The notes under the pieces were generated by a model, which saw nothing but the letters and a program-made list of their open reading frames with translations, was not told the DNA's origin and did no database searches. The translations under genes were made by a program, and so were the position numbers. From assembly GCA_003209655.1 (NCBI GenBank), contig QCPW01000001.1:372001-436000 (forward strand): 64,000 nt of DNA. The letters run 5' to 3'. This document shows positions 47,303 to 55,656 of the stretch, piece by piece (positions within the stretch are counted from its first letter, which is position 1; every line of letters begins with the position of its first letter). Source of the DNA: Prochlorococcus sp. AG-442-M23 (GTDB taxonomy: Bacteria > Cyanobacteriota > Cyanobacteriia > PCC-6307 > Cyanobiaceae).

Positions 47303-48496
47303 ATGAAATCAATACAAAAACCAATAGTAATAGTTGGAGCAGGTTTTGCAGGTATGACATTTGCTTTGAATTTAAAGAATCTTAATCCTTCTTTACCGAT
47401 TCTTGTGGTTGATTCTGAAACTAACTTTATATTTAAACCTTTAATGTACGAAGTTTTAAGTAAAGAAATAAGAAGTTGGGAAGCTACCCCAAAATTTGCA
47501 AATATTTTTTCTGATGCGGGTATAACTTTTTTAAGAAATTGTTTAACCAAGATTTCCTTTAAAGAAAATTTTCTTGAATTTAGTGATGATTTAAAATTAA
47601 GTTATCAGTATCTTGTTATCTGTACAGGATCTATTCCAAATAGTTTTTCTATAAAAGGTGTAGATCAAGATTGTTATTTTTTTAATGATATACACGATCT
47701 ATATAAATTAAATTCTGTTTTACAAAAATCACAAGATACTGCTTTGTATAAAAAGTTATTCATAGTTGGAGGTGGCCCCTCTGGCATCGAGTTGGCTTGC
47801 AAAATTAAAGATATATTTAAAGACCAATTTGAAATTAATGTTATAGAAAAATCAAATGAAATCCTCAATAAAAACAAAATTTTTAATAGAGAACAAGCAG
47901 AAAAGGCATTAGAAAAAAGAAAAATCAACGTTCTTTTGAATTCCACAGTTAAAGAAGTCTCAGAAAATAAGATTATTATTTCTAGTGAGGTTGGAATAAC
48001 TTCCTTTGATAAAGATATTGTTATTTGGACTGCAGGTGTTAAACCTAATTTGTCTTACTTAGAAACTGATCAAATAACAAAAAAATTTGGACGAATTTTA
48101 GTTAATAATAATTTGCAAATAGAAAACCATAAAAACTGTTTTGCTATTGGTGATATTTCAGTTATTGAAGGCATGGAGGATTTACCTATAACTGCTCAGG
48201 TCGCTATGCAGGAGGGAAATTATCTTGCTAATAATTTAGAACTTTTAATTCAAGGAAAAGATCCGTTACCCTTTGAATTTCAAGATAATGGTGAAATGAT
48301 TAGCTTAGGAATAGGCGAAGCTTCAATTTCTGGGCTTGGTGTTACTTTATCTGGGAAATTGGCTTTTGAAGCACGAAGACTTATATATGCTTCTAAGTTG
48401 CCTGTTATTACGGAAAGCTTAAAATCTGCATCTTCATGGATATTCCAAAAAAAATCTATTTTTAAAAAGTTGCTTAAAAAAGATAATTCCAATTAA
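47303..48496 (+). CDS. Type II NADH dehydrogenase (NDH-2)
   Basis: Single-subunit flavoprotein oxidising NAD(P)H and reducing quinone, without pumping protons. The 397 aa have two dinucleotide-binding motifs: FAD site VGAGFAGMTFALNL (about 11-24) and NADH site IVGGGPSGIELA (about 155-166). A quinone-side stretch GVKPNLSYL and a C-terminal membrane-associating region follow. It belongs to the Ndb family of cyanobacteria. An ion-transport operon follows on the same strand. Confidence 0.9.
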   Translation: MKSIQKPIVIVGAGFAGMTFALNLKNLNPSLPILVVDSETNFIFKPLMYEVLSKEIRSWEATPKFANIFSDAGITFLRNCLTKISFKENFLEFSDDLKLSYQYLVICTGSIPNSFSIKGVDQDCYFFNDIHDLYKLNSVLQKSQDTALYKKLFIVGGGPSGIELACKIKDIFKDQFEINVIEKSNEILNKNKIFNREQAEKALEKRKINVLLNSTVKEVSENKIIISSEVGITSFDKDIVIWTAGVKPNLSYLETDQITKKFGRILVNNNLQIENHKNCFAIGDISVIEGMEDLPITAQVAMQEGNYLANNLELLIQGKDPLPFEFQDNGEMISLGIGEASISGLGVTLSGKLAFEARRLIYASKLPVITESLKSASSWIFQKKSIFKKLLKKDNSN

Positions 48497-48546
48497 ACTT
48501 TTTTGAAATATTGTTTTTGGGTATTATTGAGTTAAATAAGTTTTAT

Positions 48547-50355
48547 ATGAATCTAATTTCAGTAGTTAGTAATAATTTTGATGCGTTCATAACGGTAGTT
48601 GTTTTAATAATGTCAATAATTTTGTTTATCAAAAATACTATTGCGCCAGAATTGACTGGTTTGTTATGTGTTGGAATATTTATAGCTACAGGGGTTCTTT
48701 CTCCTGAAAAAGCTTTAGCTGGATTTGGTAGCCCTTCCTTAATCACCCTTATGGGTTTATTTGCAGTTTCCTCTGCATTATTCAAAAGTGGTGCTTTAGA
48801 TAGAGTAAGAGAATTGATTTCTTCTGAAAGTATTAGAACGCCAAGGAAATTAATTTCTTTAATCGCTTTTTTGATTGCTCCAATATCTGGAATTGTTCCT
48901 AATACACCAGTAGTAGCATCTTTGTTACCTTTAATTGAAGGTTGGTGCGAGCGTAGAAATATATCGCCATCAAAAGTTTTATTACCTCTTTCTTTTGCGA
49001 CTTTACTAGGTGGAACTCTGACATTATTAGGTAGCTCAGTAAATCTTCTTGTAAGCGATATTAGTCAACAATTAGGTTATGGCGCTTTGGAATTATTTAG
49101 TCTGACTTCAATTGGAATTCCTGTGTGGCTTATAGGTACAACCTATATGATCCTAGTTTCTGACGTACTTTTGCCAGATAGAGGGAGAGATAAAGAGTTT
49201 ATTAAAAATGGGGATATGAATATATACTTTACTGAAGTTACTATTCCCTCTACTTCAGAATTAGTTGGACAATCTGTCAGAAATAGTAGATTGCAAAGAC
49301 GATTTGATGTTGATGTTCTCGAATTACAACGAAATGGAACAGTTATTCTTCCACCATTGGCTGATATAAAGATTGAACCTGATGATAGATTAATAATCCG
49401 AGTTACAAGGGCTGACTTATTTAGGCTGCAGCAGGAACATACCATTCTATTGGGAGAAAATAAAACATCTTTTGACGGAGCTAATATTTTCTCAGATGAC
49501 GAATGTACTAAAACGTTTGAAGCTCTTTTACCAGCTGGCTCAACTCTGGCTGGTGCAAGTTTGAGAGAATTAAGATTTAGGCAGCGTCATAATGCAACAG
49601 TTTTGGCACTAAGAAGAGGTCAACAAACTGTTCAGGAGAGATTAGGCCAAGCTGTTTTACGGGCTGGAGATGTTTTATTATTGCAAGCACCGTTAGATTC
49701 AATAAGAGGTTTGCAAGCCAGTAATGATTTGCTTGTTTTAGATCAATTCGAAGATGATTTACCCGTCTTGATAAAAAAACCTATATCGATTGCAATTGCA
49801 ATAGGGATGGTTGTTTTGCCTTCTGTTACTAATATTCCATTAGTAGGTTCAGTTCTTTTAGCAGTTATTGCAATGGTTGCTTTTGGATGTTTAAGACCTG
49901 CAGAGATACAAAAATCAATTAGGTTAGACGTTATTTTATTACTGGGATCCTTATCGTGTTTTAGTGTTGCTATGCAGGTAACAGGATTAGCAGATTTAAT
50001 TGCTTTCAATCTTAATTTTGCTCTTGATGGGTTGCCTTTGTATTTTGCACTTGTCGTAATTTTTGTATCTACCGTTATCCTTACTCAATTTATCAGTAAT
50101 GCTGCTTCAGTTGCTTTGATTTTGCCCGTTGCTATTGAATTTTCAAATGTTTTAGGCATTTCACCCAGTGCTTTAATAATGCTTGTTTTATTTGGAGCAA
50201 GTCAATCTTTCTTGACTCCAATGGGATATCAAACAAATTTAATGGTTTTTGGTCCTGGAAGATATAGATTTTTTGATATCGCAAAATACGGAGCTGGATT
50301 AACACTTATAATGTCACTTATAGTGCCAGCATTGATAATTTTAAATTTCAGATAA
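48547..50355 (+). CDS. SLC13/DASS-family anion:Na+ transporter with RCK_C domains
   Basis: 602 aa from the ATG at 48547; an upstream start would add 12 residues. Membrane helices form two blocks (about 10-205 and 415-600), and between them lie two TrkA-C (RCK_C) domains (about 220-295 and 320-395), recognisable from LVGQSVRNSRLQRRFDV and LAGASLRELRFRQRHNATV. This is the SAC1/SLC13 layout; substrates in the family are sulfate or dicarboxylates. It lies five bases before the KtrB-like gene, so sodium-coupled transport is a shared theme. Confidence 0.88.
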   Translation: MNLISVVSNNFDAFITVVVLIMSIILFIKNTIAPELTGLLCVGIFIATGVLSPEKALAGFGSPSLITLMGLFAVSSALFKSGALDRVRELISSESIRTPRKLISLIAFLIAPISGIVPNTPVVASLLPLIEGWCERRNISPSKVLLPLSFATLLGGTLTLLGSSVNLLVSDISQQLGYGALELFSLTSIGIPVWLIGTTYMILVSDVLLPDRGRDKEFIKNGDMNIYFTEVTIPSTSELVGQSVRNSRLQRRFDVDVLELQRNGTVILPPLADIKIEPDDRLIIRVTRADLFRLQQEHTILLGENKTSFDGANIFSDDECTKTFEALLPAGSTLAGASLRELRFRQRHNATVLALRRGQQTVQERLGQAVLRAGDVLLLQAPLDSIRGLQASNDLLVLDQFEDDLPVLIKKPISIAIAIGMVVLPSVTNIPLVGSVLLAVIAMVAFGCLRPAEIQKSIRLDVILLLGSLSCFSVAMQVTGLADLIAFNLNFALDGLPLYFALVVIFVSTVILTQFISNAASVALILPVAIEFSNVLGISPSALIMLVLFGASQSFLTPMGYQTNLMVFGPGRYRFFDIAKYGAGLTLIMSLIVPALIILNFR

Positions 50356-50360
50356 ATAAA

Positions 50361-51764
50361 GTGAAATTCAGAAGTCAAGTTTACAGGTTAAAAGATGCTT
50401 ACAGAAAACTATCTGTTCCTCAATTTACTATTGTTACAGGCTTGTTTATTATTTTCTTTGGAACTTTAATTTTAAGCTCCCCTCTCTGTTCATCTTCAAA
50501 GGTGGGCTTGTGGGAGGCATTCTTTACATCTACTTCTGCCATAACAGTTACTGGCTTAACCATAATAGATATTGGTGTTGATTTAAATTTCTTTGGTCAA
50601 GTTTTTTTGGCTTTTATGCTTTTATCGGGTGGTCTAGGATTAATGGCTATTACGACATTTCTACAAGGTTTCGTTGTAAAGGGGACAAAGCTTAGAACTA
50701 GATTAGATAAAGGAAAGACCCTTGATGAATTTGGAGTTGGAGGGATAGGTAGAACTTTTCAAAGTATTGCTATAACTGCAACTTGTATCATATCTTTTGG
50801 CGCAATTATTTTGTATTCTTTTGGATTTGTAGATATTCAAAATAATTGGGAAAGACTTTGGTCAGCTATTTTTCACAGTATATCTGCGTATAACAACGCA
50901 GGTTTTTCTTTATGGTCAAATAGTCTCGCAGACTATAGAACAAATTTTTTGGTTAATAGTGTGTTTATTTTTCTCATTGTTATGGGTGGACTTGGATGGC
51001 GAGTAATTGATGATATTTGGAGTAATAAAAAAAATCTTTCTTATAAAAAATTGAGCCTTCATTCCAGACTAGTTATCAGGACAAGTTTATCTCTAATATT
51101 GTTCGGATCATTAGGATTCTTTATCACTGAATCATTGTTAAGCAGTCAATTTTTTAACGATTTGAATTTGTTTGAAAGGTTATTATCATCAATCTTTGAA
51201 ACAGTAAGTGCAAGAACTGCAGGTTTTACAAATTACCCGATCTCCTTGAACTCTATTTCAGATACTGGTCTTTTGTTATTGATGACTCTTATGTTTATTG
51301 GAGCAAGTACTGGTGGTACTGGTGGAGGTATAAAAACAACTACATTTATTGCTTTAATGGCTGCAACTAGATCAACATTAAGAGGTCAGAAAGATGTGAT
51401 TATTAGCAATAGATTAATTTCAGATAAAGTTATTCTAAAGGCAGTTGGAATTACAGTGGGATCTTTGCTTTTCGTTCTTTTAATGGCAATGCTGCTTAGT
51501 ACAACTAATACGTTTATAAAAAAAGAATCATTTACATTTCTAGAAATTCTTTTTACTTGTATTTCTGCATTTGCAACAGTAGGTTTTGATATCGGTTTAA
51601 CAGCGAAATTAAATCATTTAGGTCAATTCATTCTAATTATTGGGATGTTTGTAGGTAGGCTTGGTATCCTTTTGCTTTTAAGTGCCTTATGGCAGGCTCT
51701 ATATAAGAGTAGAATAGAAAGACAAAAAAGAATCGGCTATCCAAAAGCTGATCTTTATGTCTAG
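50361..51764 (+). CDS. ktrB: TrkH/KtrB-type K+ (Na+) transporter
   Basis: Ion-conducting subunit of a Ktr potassium uptake system. The 467 aa (GTG start) hold about eight to ten membrane helices with the four pore-loop segments: TSAITVTGLTIID, SAYNNAGFSLWS, SARTAGFTNYP and SAFATVGFDIG. The filter glycines are all present. It is followed at 18 bases by the regulatory subunit gene, giving the order DASS transporter, KtrB, KtrA. Confidence 0.93.
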   Translation: MKFRSQVYRLKDAYRKLSVPQFTIVTGLFIIFFGTLILSSPLCSSSKVGLWEAFFTSTSAITVTGLTIIDIGVDLNFFGQVFLAFMLLSGGLGLMAITTFLQGFVVKGTKLRTRLDKGKTLDEFGVGGIGRTFQSIAITATCIISFGAIILYSFGFVDIQNNWERLWSAIFHSISAYNNAGFSLWSNSLADYRTNFLVNSVFIFLIVMGGLGWRVIDDIWSNKKNLSYKKLSLHSRLVIRTSLSLILFGSLGFFITESLLSSQFFNDLNLFERLLSSIFETVSARTAGFTNYPISLNSISDTGLLLLMTLMFIGASTGGTGGGIKTTTFIALMAATRSTLRGQKDVIISNRLISDKVILKAVGITVGSLLFVLLMAMLLSTTNTFIKKESFTFLEILFTCISAFATVGFDIGLTAKLNHLGQFILIIGMFVGRLGILLLLSALWQALYKSRIERQKRIGYPKADLYV

Positions 51765-51782
51765 TTTCAACTAAGTTCTGTT

Positions 51783-52487
51783 ATGGCTGATTGGTGGCAA
51801 TGGTCTCTAAAAAAAGAAGAGCAAGCTCTGACTTTTGCCGTTGTAGGTGTTGGTAGATTTGGAACGGCTGTTTGTAGAGAACTGATAAATAATGGAGCAG
51901 AAGTTTTAGCTGCAGACTACTCGGAGAAGGCTATTGATGATTTAAGACAATTAGAACCTTCTATAGAGGCAAGAGTAGTAGATTGTACGGATGAAGAATC
52001 AATGAGGGAATCAGGTATTTTAGAAATGAATACTGTTGTAGTCGGTATCAGTGAGCCAATTGAAGCGAGTATTACTACCACTCTTATTGCCAAAGATAGT
52101 GAGGGGACAAAAGTAAAAAGAGTAATTGCGAGAGCTACGAGTGATTTGCATGAAAAGATGTTAAAACGAGTAGGTGCTGACAAGGTCGTGTTTCCCTCTA
52201 GAATGCAAGGCGAACGATTAGGTTTAGAACTAGTTAGACCAAACCTGATTGAAAGATTAGAATTGGATAATCAAACTGGAATAGATGAAATAACAGTTCC
52301 AGAAGAATTTATTGGTAGATCATTAAGAGATTTAAATTTAAGAAAAAATTATTTAGTTAACGTTCTTGCTGCTGGTCCAGCAGAACAATTAACAGTCAAT
52401 CCTCCTGCAAAATATATACTCGAAAGAGGAAATATTTTGGTAGTTATGGGAAAAACTGTAGATTTACAAAAATTACCTCAAAGTTAA
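51783..52487 (+). CDS. ktrA: TrkA/KtrA-type regulatory subunit (RCK)
   Basis: Cytoplasmic gating protein of the Ktr K+ channel. The 234 aa have an RCK-N Rossmann domain with VVGVGRFGTAVCREL (about 20-34) and a RCK-C domain at the C-terminus (about 155-232, EEFIGRSLRDLNLRKNYLV). It binds nucleotides and responds to ATP/ADP in known systems. It is the last gene of the ion operon and ends one base before the convergent RHH gene. Confidence 0.93.
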   Translation: MADWWQWSLKKEEQALTFAVVGVGRFGTAVCRELINNGAEVLAADYSEKAIDDLRQLEPSIEARVVDCTDEESMRESGILEMNTVVVGISEPIEASITTTLIAKDSEGTKVKRVIARATSDLHEKMLKRVGADKVVFPSRMQGERLGLELVRPNLIERLELDNQTGIDEITVPEEFIGRSLRDLNLRKNYLVNVLAAGPAEQLTVNPPAKYILERGNILVVMGKTVDLQKLPQS

Positions 52488-52796
52488 TTATTTATTATCT
52501 GATTTTTCGGTGTATCTAATTCTTTGAGGGGCTCCTTTTAATCTTTTAATACTACTTCTTTCTAATGAATCTCTAAAATGATTGGTATTAATTGCTTTTT
52601 CAGAAACAGGTGAGTTGGCCTCTCTCTCAAGATAATTTTTAATACCTTCTTGGATCAACACTTTCGCCATATTGCTAACAGTTCGTGATTCATTTTCAGC
52701 AAGGTTTGTTAACTGTTCACAAATAAATTCCGGAAGAACTACTTGTATCCTAGGGGATTTTGGCTTCCCATTAGTTGAATTTTGGCGGGTTGCCAT
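52488..52796 (-). CDS. Ribbon-helix-helix (CopG/Arc-like) protein
   Basis: 102 aa with a basic N-terminus, then the ribbon and two helices of the RHH fold: SPRIQVVLPEFICEQLTNLA and ESRTVSNMAKVLIQEGIKNY, followed by a polar C-terminal tail. The isolated setting, with no adjacent toxin, speaks against a toxin-antitoxin pair. The gene is divergent from a 112-aa gene across about 120 bases holding an inverted repeat. Confidence 0.75.
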   Translation of the reverse strand: MATRQNSTNGKPKSPRIQVVLPEFICEQLTNLAENESRTVSNMAKVLIQEGIKNYLEREANSPVSEKAINTNHFRDSLERSSIKRLKGAPQRIRYTEKSDNK

Positions 52797-52826
52797 GAGT
52801 CTTTCTGAATAACTGTTACTTATAAG

Positions 52827-52863
52827 TATACACAGTTAGTCAAGGGTAGTATCTTTGTGTATA
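52827..52863. promoter_or_regulatory. tatacaca / tgtgtata inverted repeat between divergent genes
   Basis: Two 8-base half-sites in perfect inversion, 21 bases apart, within the gap between the RHH gene and the 112-aa gene. RHH proteins often bind such repeats in their own promoters, so autoregulation is a reasonable guess; the half-sites are AT-rich and could be chance. Confidence 0.35.
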
Positions 52864-52914
52864 TTATTAGTAAGGATTAACGTACCTTTGATTTATTAGT
52901 TCATTGCTTAAATT

Positions 52915-53253
52915 ATGAAAAATTCAAGAAAACTTGATTCGTCCCAAAAATCAGTGATTGATAAAAAGAAAAAAAAATTAACACAATCTGAGCCTCTAAA
53001 TACTGACAACAGTGACGTATTAGTATCAGCAGTGATCAGTCCATATTTATTGACTCATCTTCATCAAATTCTTCAACGTTCTGAATATTATGCTCAGAAA
53101 GATGGAAGAGTATCTCATGCTGCTAATTTTGCGAAGCTAAGAAAAGTTTTGTGTGTAGATGCAAGAAGTATGGCAGATGCCTCAGCTAAAGAAATAAAAG
53201 AAACCGATCATGATTTATCTATAAATAAATATAATGAACAAAATGTAGCTTAA
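52915..53253 (+). CDS. Conserved-looking small basic protein
   Basis: 112 aa, family not recognised. The Lys-rich N-terminus (about 1-28) is followed by a compact helical part (about 38-92, including SPYLLTHLHQILQRSEYYAQ and RVSHAANFAKLRKVL). No membrane helix. It is divergent from the RHH protein and upstream of the Nif11-like ORF on the same strand. Confidence 0.7.
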   Translation: MKNSRKLDSSQKSVIDKKKKKLTQSEPLNTDNSDVLVSAVISPYLLTHLHQILQRSEYYAQKDGRVSHAANFAKLRKVLCVDARSMADASAKEIKETDHDLSINKYNEQNVA

Positions 53254-53288
53254 GGGCATATTCTATTTATATGAATTAACGAAAACTG

Positions 53289-53519
53289 ATGACTAGTAAT
53301 GTTGAAAAACTCTATAGTTTGATTGCAAACGATTCTAAAAAAAAACAAAGTTTATTCTTGATTGCTTTAAATAATCCAAAGTCAGCTTTAGAAAGAATTT
53401 GTGAGATCGGTAAAGAATTAGATATTCGAGTGACTAAAGAAGAGGTTGTGCAATATTTGGAAACTATTGATGACGAAGCAACTAAATTATGGTTAATTAA
53501 GGCTCGAGGAGGTCTTTAG
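53289..53519 (+). CDS. Nif11-like small protein
   Basis: 76 aa. The pattern VEKLYSLIANDSKKKQSLF, a central Leu-rich helix pair and the ending RGGL resemble the Nif11-type leader domain of some cyanobacterial ribosomal peptides. There is no Cys/Ser/Thr-rich core after the GG, and no modification enzyme is nearby, so it is unlikely to be a peptide precursor. The last 23 bases overlap the 57-aa ORF on the other strand. Confidence 0.55.
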   Translation: MTSNVEKLYSLIANDSKKKQSLFLIALNNPKSALERICEIGKELDIRVTKEEVVQYLETIDDEATKLWLIKARGGL

Positions 53520-53670
53520 TAAATGGAATAGAGGTGTTATCTTCCTTTTTTAATGGCATTATTCTTTTGTTATATCCACCACCACCAGCTAATGTCCAAA
53601 AAAACCAATAACTTGGTATGGCTAGTGCAGCAGCGATGAAAATTACTACAATTTGTTCTATTCTTTTCAT
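53497..53670 (-). CDS. Small single-pass membrane protein
   Basis: 57 aa. The N-terminal RIEQ is followed by one hydrophobic helix (about 6-28, IVVIFIAAALAIPSYWFFWT), then LAGGGGYNKR and an acidic-to-basic tail. No family recognised. Its end overlaps the 3' end of the Nif11-like ORF by 23 bases, tail to tail. The start is ATG at 53670. Confidence 0.55.
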   Translation of the reverse strand: MKRIEQIVVIFIAAALAIPSYWFFWTLAGGGGYNKRIMPLKKEDNTSIPFTKDLLEP

Positions 53671-53738
53671 AGCATAATTTTATTCCACAAAAATTTATTT
53701 TGTTAAAAGTCTCTAATTTGTAAATTCAATTTTTTAAA

Positions 53739-55361
53739 GTGATTAGATTTGAAAACATAAGCAAAATATACTCTACTGATGTTGTTTTAAAAAATATTAA
53801 TTGGGAGATTAGGCAGGGCGAAAAGATAGGCTTAGTTGGGTCTAATGGTGCAGGCAAATCTACTCAATTTAAAATCTTAATTGGTGAGGAAGATCAAACG
53901 AGTGGGTTAGTGCTAAAGGAAGGAAGTCCAAAAATTTCTCACTTAAAGCAGGAATTAGATTGCAATTTAGGACGAACAGTAAGAGAGGAATTGGAAAGTT
54001 CTTTTAAAGATATTCAATTAGTCTCTCATAAACTGTTAGAGATTGAAAATCAAATGAAATTTTTACAGGCAAGCAGGGACCCTAAAAAATTAGACAAACT
54101 TGTAAATCAGTTAGCGAACTATCAAGAAAAATTTGAAGCTTTGGGTGGCTATCAAATGCAAGCAGAGGTAGATAAGGTGTTACCAAAACTAGGTTTTTCT
54201 GAGAAAGATGCCGATAAATTACTAGGTGATTTATCGGGTGGATGGCAGATGAAAGTAGCTCTTGGAAAAATTATTTTGCAAAAACCTGATTTACTTTTAC
54301 TCGATGAGCCAACTAATCATTTAGATTTAGAAACAATTTTTTGGCTAGAGGAGTATCTAGTTTCTTTGAAAATAGCAATAATATTAATCAGTCACGATAG
54401 ATATTTCTTAGACAAATTATGTAAAAAGATTATTTTTATAGAAAGGGGAATTTCAGAAACATTTAATGGTAATTATTCTTTTTTTGTTGAGCAGAAATCT
54501 TTAAATGAGGAATCTCAACAAAAAGCTTTTGAGTTGCAGCAAAAAGAGATTGCAACTCAAAAGAAGTATATTGAAAGATTTCGTGCTAGTGCAACAAGAA
54601 GTACACAGGCTAAAAGTAGGGAGAAACAATTAAAAAAGATTTTAAAAATTGATGCGCCTATTTCAAGAAAAAAAATTCCTTCTTTTAATTTTCCAGATTG
54701 TCCTCGCTCCGGTAAATCAGTTTTACAAATTAAGAATTTATCACATAGTTTTGAAGAAAAAATACTTTTGTTAGATGTTAATTTAAAGGTTTCTGCTGGA
54801 GAAAAAATAGCAATTTTAGGACCTAATGGATGTGGTAAATCTACTCTGCTCAAGTTGATTATGAGACAAATAAAACCTGAGATAGGAGAAATTAATTTAG
54901 GTAAACATAATATAATTACAAGTTATTATGAGCAGAATCAGGCTGAAGCCCTTGCTGTTGAAAAGCAAGTTATTGATTTAATTTACGAAAAATCTCCAGA
55001 TTGGTCTCAACAAAAAGTAAGGACATTCTTAGGAGGATTTGGATTTTACAATAATGCTGTTTTTAAATATGTTGAACAACTTAGTGGGGGCGAAAAAGCC
55101 AGATTAGCATTGGCTTTGATGATTATGAATCCGAGTAATTTTTTGCTCCTTGATGAACCTACGAATCATTTAGACCTACAAACCAAGGAGAATTTAGAAC
55201 TTGCAATTAATAACTATAAAGGTACAGTAATTTTTATTTCTCATGATAGGTATTTTATTTCTAAAGTTGCAAATAGAATTATTGAAATAAAAAACTCTAA
55301 ATTGTTATCTTTTAGTGGTAATTATGAATATTTTTTAGAGAAAAAAGGATTAAACAAATAA
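53739..55361 (+). CDS. ABC-F family ATPase
   Basis: Soluble protein with two ABC domains and no membrane part. The 540 aa (GTG start) have Walker A motifs GSNGAGKST (near 36) and GPNGCGKST (near 360), signatures LSGGWQMKVAL and LSGGEKARLAL, and two Walker B LLLDEPTNHLDL strands. The linker (about 245-310) includes the basic KKYIERFRASATRSTQAKSR. It resembles the EttA/Uup-type ABC-F proteins, which act at the ribosome. Stand-alone gene. Confidence 0.93.
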   Translation: MIRFENISKIYSTDVVLKNINWEIRQGEKIGLVGSNGAGKSTQFKILIGEEDQTSGLVLKEGSPKISHLKQELDCNLGRTVREELESSFKDIQLVSHKLLEIENQMKFLQASRDPKKLDKLVNQLANYQEKFEALGGYQMQAEVDKVLPKLGFSEKDADKLLGDLSGGWQMKVALGKIILQKPDLLLLDEPTNHLDLETIFWLEEYLVSLKIAIILISHDRYFLDKLCKKIIFIERGISETFNGNYSFFVEQKSLNEESQQKAFELQQKEIATQKKYIERFRASATRSTQAKSREKQLKKILKIDAPISRKKIPSFNFPDCPRSGKSVLQIKNLSHSFEEKILLLDVNLKVSAGEKIAILGPNGCGKSTLLKLIMRQIKPEIGEINLGKHNIITSYYEQNQAEALAVEKQVIDLIYEKSPDWSQQKVRTFLGGFGFYNNAVFKYVEQLSGGEKARLALALMIMNPSNFLLLDEPTNHLDLQTKENLELAINNYKGTVIFISHDRYFISKVANRIIEIKNSKLLSFSGNYEYFLEKKGLNK

Positions 55362-55508
55362 TTTAAGAAATTTTTCTTTCCTTCTGGTTTTATTGAAAGA
55401 TTTTTAAAAAACTTTACAATCCTCTAGGCATGATCACTTATTTATCTTTACATACTTCATGACTTTACTTAATCTAATATTTATCAATTTACTTTATTTA
55501 ATATATTT

Positions 55509-55652
55509 ATGAAAAAGTCTGATTTAAAAGAAAGTAATTATTTTATGTCTGATCCTGTAGAGAGTTATTTTGAATGTATTTCTAGTTGTGATATTTCTGA
55601 TGGTATTTGTATCTCAAAATGCGTAGAAATATTACGGGATGAAGACGGTTAA
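55509..55652 (+). CDS. 47-aa twin-CX3C protein
   Basis: Small acidic protein with four cysteines in ECISSCDISDGICISKC: CX3C, six residues, CX3C. Such a pattern can bind a metal or form two disulfides. No membrane segment and no family recognised. An internal ATG (55545, MSDPVESYFE) is an alternative start. It lies between the ABC-F gene and the HtrA gene, converging on the latter. Confidence 0.6.
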   Translation: MKKSDLKESNYFMSDPVESYFECISSCDISDGICISKCVEILRDEDG

Positions 55653-55656
55653 AAAT

